This document shows positions 53,338-60,959 of a DNA stretch of 64,000 nt, in pieces (the first letter of the stretch is position 1; each line of letters begins with the position of its first letter). The stretch covers positions 1-64,000 of the forward strand of contig JABGQA010000084.1 in assembly GCA_018644665.1 (NCBI GenBank). The letters are read 5' to 3'. The DNA comes from Candidatus Poribacteria bacterium (GTDB lineage: Bacteria; Poribacteria; WGA-4E; GCA-2687025). The position numbers were made by a program, and so were the translations under genes. The notes under the pieces were generated by a model. The model was not told where the DNA came from. It worked only from the letters and a program-made list of their open reading frames with translations, and searched no databases.

Positions 53338-55704
53338 GTGCAACCAGCGTTCCGCACAGCATGTCTCGTTTGCGCAGGTATCGCCCTAGGATGGTCGGGT
53401 CTGCCGCATGGCGCCTTGGCCGCCTGCGTCGCCGCCGCCGTGGCCCTCGTGGCGCGACAGGCCTGGCGCGGCCATGGCGTGGCGATGCTACTCGTCTGCG
53501 CCGCTTGGGTCCGTTGGATAGCGGTCGCGAGCGTCGAGCCACCTGCCGTACCCGCCGGCGCCCACGCGGAGTTGGTAGGAGTAGTGCTCGAGCGCGTCGA
53601 GCGAGAAGCGCGAACCGACCTACGCGTGCGCGGCTGGCTAAGAGAGGATGGCGCCGCGACATCGGAGCCCACGACGGTCGTGGCGCGGTGCCGGGATGGC
53701 GTTGACGTCGGGGTGCGGTACGGGTCCACCGTCAGCATCGTCGGCGACTTCGAGGCGCCCTCGGGCCGGCGGAACCCGGGTGGCTTCGACTACGGGCAGT
53801 ATCTTAGACGTCGCGACGTGCACGGCATCCTGCGTGTGGCGCCAGGGGCGGTGACCGTCACGGGCGTGGGCGGCTGGGCAGTTCTGCGGGCGTTGGACCA
53901 CGTCCGGGCGCGGGTCCTGCGTGTGTTGGATGCAGGCCTCGACGAGCCCTACGATGCGCTCGCGGCGGGAATCCTCATCGGCGAGCGACGCGCCATTCCC
54001 AACGACATCCTCGACGCCTTCCGCGACGGCGGGGTCATCCACGTTCTCGTCGTGTCCGGCGCAAACTTCGCGCTGCTTGTGGCCGCGACGTATGTGCTGC
54101 TCGCGGCGCTAAGAATGCCACTACGGGTGGTGTACATCGGCACGATGCTGCTCGCGATTGCCTTCGCGGCGTTGATTGGCCCCCAGCCACCGGTGCTGCG
54201 CGCGCTGCTCGTATGCCTCCTCTACCTGACCGCGAAGCTGATGGAGCGGTCCACAAGCGCGATGAACGCGCTCGCCGTGTCCGCGGTCGTGCTACTGCTG
54301 TGGAATCCCTACTCGCTCTTCGACGCCGGATTCCAGCTCTCTTACGCCGCAACGGCGGGCCTCCTGTACTTCACGCCGCGCTGGCTGGAGACGCTCAAAC
54401 CCATTGGCGACCGCGTGTGCCGGACGTGGCCGGGCCGGTTGGCGTGGACCTGGCTGGTCGGCGCTGGGGTCGTGACAGCCGCGGTGCAGATATCGACCGT
54501 CCCGGTGACGCTGTACCACTTCCAGCGCGTCAGCATCGCTGGGTTCCTCGCAAACCTCCCAGTGGGCATCATAGTCGCCCTTGCCATGGTGTGCGCGATG
54601 GTAACTGTCGGCGTTGGGTTCGTTTCGATCGCGGCCTCCGCCATCCCCGCAAACGCTCTCTGGCTGCTTCTCAGATGTCTCAACCCGATCGTGGGATTCT
54701 TCGCGTCGGCCGAGCATGCCGTGTTGTTCGTCCCACGGGCGTCGGCCCCGTTCCTGGGCGCGTACCTGTTCCTGACGTTGACGCTGACGCACTACCGCGA
54801 CGTCCGTCGGCGAACGGCACAGTGGGGAGTGGTCGCCCTGGCCGCTGCTGCGTGTTCCGTGTGGGGTGTAGCGTTGGTGACGCCTGGGGGCCTGCTCACG
54901 CTGACGTTCCTGGACGTCGGTCAGGGCGACTCAGCCGTGGTCGAGTGCCCAGACGGGACGACCGTCGTCGTCGACGGTGGCAATCGTAGGCAAGGCGTCG
55001 ACTACGGCGAAAGCGTCGTCGTGCCCCACCTGCTGCACGCGGCCGACATGGACATTGAGAACGTCGTGATGACCCACGCGGACATGGATCACAGCGGAGG
55101 GCTGCCGTATGTCCTGCGCAGGATCGGAGCCGCCCGGGTCGTGGGAGTCGCTGAAGATGCATCGCAAGGCGCCGTGGCCGCCGTCCGCGTGGCGGCAGAG
55201 GACACGGACGCCCTCGTGCGTCACGGCGCCGGACTGACGCTCCACGCCGGTACGACGCGCGGCCAACCGCTCAGTGTCGAGGTCGTGTACCCCCGATCGC
55301 CGGGAGACGTCGACATCCTGGACGACGACGCCAACGCGGATTCGCTCGTGCTACTGGTGCGGTACGGCGCGTTCCGAGCTCTGCTAGCGGCGGACATCGA
55401 GGCGGGCGTGGAGGCGTTCCTCGCTCAGGCCGACGACGAAGGCTGGGCCGACATCTCCGCGCATGTCCTCAAGGCGCCCCACCACGGGAGCGATACGTCG
55501 AGCACACCCCGGTTTCTCGCTGCCGTGCGGCCGGAGTTGGCGGTGATTTCAGCGGGTGCGCGCAACCGTCATGGCCACCCGTCTGCGGCAACGTTGGCCC
55601 GCTACGAGGCTGCCGGTATCCGCGTCCTCCGCACAGACCACGACGGCGCGGTGACCATCTCCACCGACGGGCGACGCTGCTGGGTACGTACGGCCGCCCG
55701 CTGA
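53338..55704 (+). CDS. comEC: ComEC/Rec2-family DNA uptake channel
   Basis: 788 residues from a GTG at 53338 preceded by GGGAG; a GTG at 53272 would add 22 residues. An N-terminal OB-like soluble domain (LVGVVLERVEREARTDLRVR) follows two helices. Then comes the competence membrane domain with LAAGILIGERRAIPNDILDAF, IHVLVVSGANFALL and the LSYAATAGLLYF region. A C-terminal metallo-beta-lactamase domain has VVMTHADMDHSGG (about residue 579) and LKAPHHGSDTSS (about 715). It carries single-stranded DNA across the inner membrane in transformation. Confidence 0.94.
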   Translation: MQPAFRTACLVCAGIALGWSGLPHGALAACVAAAVALVARQAWRGHGVAMLLVCAAWVRWIAVASVEPPAVPAGAHAELVGVVLERVEREARTDLRVRGWLREDGAATSEPTTVVARCRDGVDVGVRYGSTVSIVGDFEAPSGRRNPGGFDYGQYLRRRDVHGILRVAPGAVTVTGVGGWAVLRALDHVRARVLRVLDAGLDEPYDALAAGILIGERRAIPNDILDAFRDGGVIHVLVVSGANFALLVAATYVLLAALRMPLRVVYIGTMLLAIAFAALIGPQPPVLRALLVCLLYLTAKLMERSTSAMNALAVSAVVLLLWNPYSLFDAGFQLSYAATAGLLYFTPRWLETLKPIGDRVCRTWPGRLAWTWLVGAGVVTAAVQISTVPVTLYHFQRVSIAGFLANLPVGIIVALAMVCAMVTVGVGFVSIAASAIPANALWLLLRCLNPIVGFFASAEHAVLFVPRASAPFLGAYLFLTLTLTHYRDVRRRTAQWGVVALAAAACSVWGVALVTPGGLLTLTFLDVGQGDSAVVECPDGTTVVVDGGNRRQGVDYGESVVVPHLLHAADMDIENVVMTHADMDHSGGLPYVLRRIGAARVVGVAEDASQGAVAAVRVAAEDTDALVRHGAGLTLHAGTTRGQPLSVEVVYPRSPGDVDILDDDANADSLVLLVRYGAFRALLAADIEAGVEAFLAQADDEGWADISAHVLKAPHHGSDTSSTPRFLAAVRPELAVISAGARNRHGHPSAATLARYEAAGIRVLRTDHDGAVTISTDGRRCWVRTAAR

Positions 55705-55714
55705 CAAAGAGGCT

Positions 55715-56194
55715 TCACCCCGACGACGCCTCGTCCGCCAACTCGCGTGCGGCCTCCAGCTCCATCTCATGCAGCTTGGCGACGCGACGCCGAAAGTGCT
55801 CCTCCGTGCTGAACCGCGCCCCGACGAACGCGCGGATGATGTCCTCGGCCAGCCACGGCCCGATGATCTGCGCCCCAAGGCACAGGACGTTCACGTCGTC
55901 GTGCTCGACGCCCTGGTGCGCGCAGTGCGTGTCATGCGCGACCATCGCGCGGATTCCTGGGCGCTTGTTGGAGGCGATGCTCGCGCCGACGCCCGTCCCG
56001 CACACCATGAGTCCCCGGTCGACATCGCCCTGGCGGACGGCGTCGCACACCAGTCGCGCGATGTCCGGGAAATCGACAGGCTCGGCCGTGTAGCTCCCGA
56101 AGTGCGTCACCTCGACGCCGAGCTCGGCGAGGATCGCCTGCACAGGATCGATCATCGCGAACCCGGCGTGGTCGTTGCCGAGGGCTATGTGCAT
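55715..56194 (-). CDS. rpiB: Ribose-5-phosphate isomerase B
   Basis: 159 residues. GNDHAGFAMID at the start, VCGTGVGASIASNKRPGIRA with the catalytic Cys and anion hole, and AHDTHCAHQGVEHDDVNVL with the catalytic His and NxLxLG region mark the RpiB/LacAB fold. It interconverts ribose and ribulose 5-phosphate, the former being the PdxS substrate. An allose-phosphate isomerase role is the alternative. Ends ten bases from the convergent comEC stop; 13 bases downstream of the flotillin gene. Confidence 0.92.
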   Translation of the reverse strand: MHIALGNDHAGFAMIDPVQAILAELGVEVTHFGSYTAEPVDFPDIARLVCDAVRQGDVDRGLMVCGTGVGASIASNKRPGIRAMVAHDTHCAHQGVEHDDVNVLCLGAQIIGPWLAEDIIRAFVGARFSTEEHFRRRVAKLHEMELEAARELADEASSG

Positions 56195-56207
56195 TCTCGC
56201 TCCTGCA

Positions 56208-57536
56208 TCAGTCGCGTCGAGGAGGCTTCACGCGGTACGGCTCAGGGGTCGCGGCGGCCTCCGCGTCTACGGCGGCTTCCGCGTCTTCTACGCCGGACTC
56301 CGGCGCCGCCGCGGTCGAGATCGCCCCCAAGGCTTCCTGCAAGAGGCGCGCCTTCTGTTCCTCGACCGGGTGTGGGTGGATCCCGGAGATCGGGGCGTGC
56401 CCGCCGCCGGCGCCGGAGATGACCGTCGCGTGCTTCACGGGGAACAGGGACATCGTCTGCGCGAACGGCTGGATGAACCGCTCGAAGTTCTCGATAAGGT
56501 AAGCATCGAGAGCGGCCTTCCCGCCCAATTGCACGATGTCGATTGTGCGCTTGAGTTGGTCGATTTCAGCCTGCGCGCGGCCGCGCAGCTCCGCCGCCTC
56601 CGCCCGCGCTGCCAGAACCATACGGTCCTTTTCGGCCTCTGCGGGCGTGAGGATCTCCGCGATTGTCCTTGCGCGCAGCATCTCGATCCGCTGTTCCTCC
56701 GCCGCTATCGCCGCCCGAACGCCCGCGACGCTCGCCTCTGCATCGCGCGTGGCCTGCTGCACGCCGATCGCCGAGCGCTGCTTCTCCTCGGCGACCTTCA
56801 CGCGCGTCTGGGCGACGAGGCTCTCGCGCTCGTTCTCCGCGCTCCTCACCGAGACTTCTGCGCGGCGCGTCTCGGATTCCTCCTTCGCTGCCGCGCGCGC
56901 TCCGGCCTGTGCCTCGCGCGACTGGGACTCCGCGTTCGCCGACTGGATGCGCTTCAGCAGCGCGATGTACAGCTCCGGCTCCTCGACGCCTTCCAGCCGG
57001 TGGTCGTCCACGTCGGCGATGTTCATCGCCGTGATCTCCAGGCCGATGCCCTCCAGGTCGGCCTTACACACGCGGATCATGTTCTGCACGAGACGATCCT
57101 TGTCGGTCATCACCTCTTCTGGCGTCATCGTCGCGATGGAGTCGCGCAGGTGACCTTCGATGATCGACGTCGCGATATCGCCCAGTTCGTCCCAGCTACG
57201 CGTCATCAGCAGGATGCGGCGGATGGCGTTGCGCAGACCCGCGCCGGACGACGCGACCGCGAAACTCACCGTCGCAACCACGGTCAAAGGCACGATGCCT
57301 GCGGCGATCGCGGACTCCACACGCACACTGGTTGTCTGAGGTCGGAGGTCCATCTTGAAGAAGCGGTGGATGAGCGGGTACACGAAGGTGCGACCACCGC
57401 GAAGCGTGGTGAAGTCCTTCCCCTTGCCCGCGACGATCGCCAGTTCATTCGCCCCGACGATCTTCATCTTCGTGACAAGTTGCACGATCAGCGTGGCCAC
57501 AACGAGCAGCAGGAATACGGCGGCAAAGCTGATCAT
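56208..57536 (-). CDS. Flotillin-like SPFH-domain protein (second copy)
   Basis: 442 residues. One N-terminal membrane helix (SFAAVFLLLVVATLIVQLV) is followed by the SPFH/Band 7 domain (NELAIVAGKGKDFTTLRGGR, then FFKMDLRPQTTSVRVES) and a long Ala/Glu/Arg-rich coiled-coil, as in FloT and YqiK. The C-terminus is Ala/Pro-rich and disordered. Flotillins oligomerise on the membrane and organise domains. The ATG overlaps the stop of the other flotillin by four bases, so the pair is coupled and may form a hetero-oligomer. Confidence 0.88.
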   Translation of the reverse strand: MISFAAVFLLLVVATLIVQLVTKMKIVGANELAIVAGKGKDFTTLRGGRTFVYPLIHRFFKMDLRPQTTSVRVESAIAAGIVPLTVVATVSFAVASSGAGLRNAIRRILLMTRSWDELGDIATSIIEGHLRDSIATMTPEEVMTDKDRLVQNMIRVCKADLEGIGLEITAMNIADVDDHRLEGVEEPELYIALLKRIQSANAESQSREAQAGARAAAKEESETRRAEVSVRSAENERESLVAQTRVKVAEEKQRSAIGVQQATRDAEASVAGVRAAIAAEEQRIEMLRARTIAEILTPAEAEKDRMVLAARAEAAELRGRAQAEIDQLKRTIDIVQLGGKAALDAYLIENFERFIQPFAQTMSLFPVKHATVISGAGGGHAPISGIHPHPVEEQKARLLQEALGAISTAAAPESGVEDAEAAVDAEAAATPEPYRVKPPRRD

Positions 57537-58936
57537 GACACGCCTCCCTTCGGCGCCTCGGGCGCGGCCGTGAGCAGGTCGCGCACGCTGATTCCGAAGC
57601 CTTGTTCGAATTGCTTCAGGAAGTCGACGAACGCGTCCGGGCCGCGGTTCACAATCCCGTTGATCCCGGTGCCTTCGTCCATCACGACGACGTTGTCCAG
57701 CTCCAGGTTCTTGGCATGCTCGGCGTACGCCTCGAACAGACCCGCGAGCTGTTGCTGCGTGAAGAGAGCGATACGTCCGAATTCCCCGCCGTCAGCGACG
57801 ATACGCGCCTTCTGTTCGAGCAGGTCGTTCACTGTGCCTTGCACGACTTCGACGGCCCCGGCCTCCCCGTCGGCGTGCGTCTCAGAGGCCTTGCGCTTGG
57901 CGTCCGCCTGCAGCGTGACGTCGGACACGTTCTTGAGGCGCTGCAGATCAACCGCGACATCCTGGACGGACCGTTCCCCTTCGCTCGACGCCTGCTCCAC
58001 GGCGCTGTCGGCTTCGAGGCGCGCCCTTTCGATTTCGGCGACGCACTCGCGCCTAAGCACCTCCAGCTCCTGCTGCGCAGCGATAACCGCCTCGTCCGCC
58101 TTGCTCGTCGCCATAGCCTCGCGGCGCTGCTGGTCGGACTCGGCCCGTTCCGCGATCGCGCTCAACCGCGCCTCCTCGATCTCCACCTCCTGTCGCTTCC
58201 GCGACAGCGTCTTGTTAGCCAGATTGGCGAGGTAGGTCGACGTGTCCCATATTTTCTGGAGCGACACAGACACGACGCTCATGCCGAACGTGCTGAGGTC
58301 CTGCGTGCTGTCCCGCAGGAGTTCGGCGCGGAACTGCGCTCGTTCGCCCTCGCTGTCCGTCGTTGCCGGGACGCCCCCGTCGGCGTCCGTTGGCGCAACA
58401 CTGTCGCCCTCCGCGACCCGGTCGTCGATGTCCACGCTCTCGACCATGCCGATGGCCTGCAACGGCGTCGTCTTGTTGAGCGCCCCGCGGAAGTTGCCCA
58501 CCATCATCTGCTGGATCTGCTCCTGTATCTCGCCGCGCGACTTGCCCATGAGCCGCTCGACGGCCGAATACAGGAGGGTCTCGTCTTCGTGGTCTACACA
58601 CACGCACGCCGTCGCGTCCGCCCCGACGGTAATGCCGTTGGCGGAGTTCACGCCCTCAATGCGCACGTTGATCGGGATGATGCCGAGATCGAGGCCTTGT
58701 GCGCTCTGGAAGTACGGGATCACGAACGTGTAGCCGCCACGTTTCAGCCGGAACCCGTACTCCTTGCCGTGTATGTTCGTCTTCGCGCCCGTAACCACCA
58801 GCACCTGGTTGGGCGGGCACACGCGGATAAGGGACTTCAGTATGGCGACGAGGCCGAAGAATGTCGCGACGGCCACAATGCCGCCGCCGACCGAGAACGC
58901 TTCGCCGGAGAGCAGTATCGCGCTGAGATCACCCAC
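57533..58936 (-). CDS. Flotillin-like SPFH-domain protein (first copy)
   Basis: 467 residues. Membrane helix (GGGIVAVATFFGLVAILKSL), then SPFH (CPPNQVLVVTGAKTN, GFRLKRGGYTFVIPYFQSA, INVRIEGVNSANGITVG) and a coiled coil rich in Glu/Ala. An acidic insert (EGDSVAPTDADGGVPATTDS) interrupts the domain near residue 175. The C-terminus FVDFLKQFEQGFGIS is a flotillin-type helix. Middle gene of yqiJ-like/flotillin/flotillin. It is paralogous to its neighbour but clearly diverged. Confidence 0.88.
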   Translation of the reverse strand: MGDLSAILLSGEAFSVGGGIVAVATFFGLVAILKSLIRVCPPNQVLVVTGAKTNIHGKEYGFRLKRGGYTFVIPYFQSAQGLDLGIIPINVRIEGVNSANGITVGADATACVCVDHEDETLLYSAVERLMGKSRGEIQEQIQQMMVGNFRGALNKTTPLQAIGMVESVDIDDRVAEGDSVAPTDADGGVPATTDSEGERAQFRAELLRDSTQDLSTFGMSVVSVSLQKIWDTSTYLANLANKTLSRKRQEVEIEEARLSAIAERAESDQQRREAMATSKADEAVIAAQQELEVLRRECVAEIERARLEADSAVEQASSEGERSVQDVAVDLQRLKNVSDVTLQADAKRKASETHADGEAGAVEVVQGTVNDLLEQKARIVADGGEFGRIALFTQQQLAGLFEAYAEHAKNLELDNVVVMDEGTGINGIVNRGPDAFVDFLKQFEQGFGISVRDLLTAAPEAPKGGVS

Positions 58937-58948
58937 GGCCGAGCTCCT

Positions 58949-59560
58949 TCACATCAGGTAGGCGGGTTCGTCTGGCTGGAGTTCGTCGTCGAATGCCCGG
59001 ACGTACACGCAGTCGTCAGAGACGCTGACTATGCGCACGATGTCGTCCGTGGCGTAGAACGTGTTGGGGTCTGCGGCGAGGGCGAACCGTTCGGCGACGG
59101 ACTGCCCGATGGTCACGCGGATGCGGCCCATGGCCGTGTCCGAGATCGGTACGGTCACTGCCGCCCGCTCGAACAGCATCTCGTCGTCGTCCAGCGAGGA
59201 ATCCACGACCTTGTTCTGGAAGCGGAAGAACGCGCGCGCCATCACCGCGGTCACCAACCCGCCGCCGACGGCCCACATGGCCGTGCCAACCGTGCCGGCG
59301 GATGTCTGTCCCGCGACGAGCCCAAACGGCCCGAAGCCCAGACAGAAGTAGACCAGCATGCGCAGGTAGCGGAACATCGACAGCAGGGGGGCGTGTACCT
59401 GGCCGCCGTCGCCCTCGCCGTCTTCGGCCCCGTCGGCATCGACCGCGGCGTCTCCGTCGTCCCCGCCTGCGCCGTCACCGTCGTCCGCGCCCAGCAGGCC
59501 GAGCATGTCCACCAACGTCACGCCCACGCCGAACACGGCCGCGAAGATGTAAACGAGCAT
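58949..59560 (-). CDS. YqiJ/NfeD-like membrane protein of the flotillin operon
   Basis: 203 residues. Helices at the start (VYIFAAVFGVGVTLVDMLGL) and middle (MLVYFCLGFGPFGLVAG, VGGGLVTAVMARAFFRF) flank an unusually acidic Asp/Gly linker. The C-terminal ~80 residues (AAVTVPISDTAMGRIRVTIG, YVRAFDDELQPDEPAYLM) form the OB-like fold of YqiJ/NfeD proteins, which pair with flotillins. Twelve bases upstream of the first flotillin. Role: membrane-domain partner, inferred from context. Confidence 0.82.
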   Translation of the reverse strand: MLVYIFAAVFGVGVTLVDMLGLLGADDGDGAGGDDGDAAVDADGAEDGEGDGGQVHAPLLSMFRYLRMLVYFCLGFGPFGLVAGQTSAGTVGTAMWAVGGGLVTAVMARAFFRFQNKVVDSSLDDDEMLFERAAVTVPISDTAMGRIRVTIGQSVAERFALAADPNTFYATDDIVRIVSVSDDCVYVRAFDDELQPDEPAYLM

Positions 59561-59593
59561 CCGCCTTACCTCCGTCCCGTGTCGTCGGCCTGC

Positions 59594-60784
59594 CTAGCTT
59601 CGCGGGAAGAACACGTCGAGCAAGCCGTCTATGTCCTCGACGCCGACGCCGTACGATTCCTCGTACCGGGCGTGCACGCGCTCCTCGCCGCCCGTCACTC
59701 CGGCGAGTGGGAACGTCACCGGCGTGCGGTTCATCCGGGACGACTCGGACATCGCCAGGCTCATTTCCTGGTCCAGTCGTCCGGCAGCGGCGCCGTATTC
59801 CGGTGGCTCGCCCGAGTCGATCGCCTTTGCCACAGACAGCAACTCATCTGCGACGGCGATGTGCCCGTCCCGCAGCGCGAGATGGGCCAGTGGATTGTCC
59901 CACGCCACTGTCCGACCGGGGAGCTCAAGGACGATGCTCTTGACCACGTCCACCCCATCGACGGTATGGGCCACCCGCGTCGGCCTGTGTGGTTCGGCGA
60001 TCGCGCCGGACTCCAGCTCCTCCGCTGGGACGACGTGGATGGCGTCCTCGATGATGGCGCCCTCGGTCCCGTGGATCTGAGCCATGCCGTTTACCTTGCG
60101 CCCGAGCGACCGCGCGTGGATGACGTTCGAGTACATCATAACGGCCGTCGCGCCGCCCTCGAAATCAAGATAGCCCATCGACCAGCGTTCCGACGTGTGA
60201 TGGCGCTTCATGCGGTCGGTGTGCGGGACGACAGGGGTCTCGTGCGTGATCCCCAGAATCGACGTTGGGTCGCCGCCCGCGCGGATGCGGAGCATGCTCA
60301 TCCCGTGGTAGCCGCCCTCGTGAAAGATGCGGTAGATGCGCGAGACGTCCCCGATGACCCCGTCGGAGATGACCTGGGACATGAAGCGTTCTATGGGCAC
60401 GCGATAGTAGTTTTCGGCGACTTCCAGCACCGTTCCGTGCTCGGCGGCCGCGTCGATCATCATGTCTGACAGCATCCGCGTCGACGCGATGGGCGTCTCG
60501 ACCAGCACGTGCTTACCTTGGCGCGCCAGATACACGCAGACGGCGTGGTGCGCCGGCCCGGGCACGGTCACGTCCACGACGTCGATGTCTTCGTTCGCGA
60601 CCATCTCGCGGATGTTCGTGTACGGCGTCGCGGCGTATTCGTCGGCGTACTGCTTCGCGACGGCCTCGTCTATGTCACAGATCGCGACGAGCCGGTACGT
60701 GTCCGCGAGCTTTGGGATCACCGGGAGATGCGCGCCGGCGCCGCGCCGACCCGCTCCGACGAGGGCGAGGTTGAGAATGGGCAT
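59594..60784 (-). CDS. Gfo/Idh/MocA-family oxidoreductase with ETP in place of EKP
   Basis: 396 residues from the ATG at 60784, after AGGAGG; upstream codons lack homology. ALVGAGRRGAGAHLPVI is the Rossmann start and LVAICDIDE the second strand. The EKP position reads VLVETPIAST, lacking the lysine. The substrate domain contains FHEGGYHGMSMLR, DPTSILGITHETP and YGVGVEDIDGLLDVFF at the end. Divergent from the GH3 gene, with a 175-base gap holding no clear promoter. Probably a sugar-binding or oxidoreductase protein of altered mechanism. Confidence 0.83.
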   Translation of the reverse strand: MPILNLALVGAGRRGAGAHLPVIPKLADTYRLVAICDIDEAVAKQYADEYAATPYTNIREMVANEDIDVVDVTVPGPAHHAVCVYLARQGKHVLVETPIASTRMLSDMMIDAAAEHGTVLEVAENYYRVPIERFMSQVISDGVIGDVSRIYRIFHEGGYHGMSMLRIRAGGDPTSILGITHETPVVPHTDRMKRHHTSERWSMGYLDFEGGATAVMMYSNVIHARSLGRKVNGMAQIHGTEGAIIEDAIHVVPAEELESGAIAEPHRPTRVAHTVDGVDVVKSIVLELPGRTVAWDNPLAHLALRDGHIAVADELLSVAKAIDSGEPPEYGAAAGRLDQEMSLAMSESSRMNRTPVTFPLAGVTGGEERVHARYEESYGVGVEDIDGLLDVFFPRS

Positions 60785-60959
60785 GCGCGCGGTCCTCCTG
60801 TCCGAACCCGGTGACGAACTCTCAGTGACAAGATAACGGACTTTACCTCCACCGTCGAGTGCGCGGGGCGCCTGGACCGACGGTGTGGCGGGAGAGCCGT
60901 GAATGCGGCTAGTGTTGGCACAGCACCCGTCACGAGCCACACGCAAGGAGCCCGGCCCG

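Noticed and set aside
56175-58235. 686-residue forward open frame
   Set aside because: Antisense to both flotillins, with a low-complexity Arg/Ser composition and no family pattern.
57602-60469. 955-residue forward open frame
   Set aside because: Antisense to the flotillin, YqiJ-like and Gfo/Idh/MocA genes. It is rich in Arg, His, Val and Asp as expected from the reverse of GC-rich coding DNA, and shows no motif.
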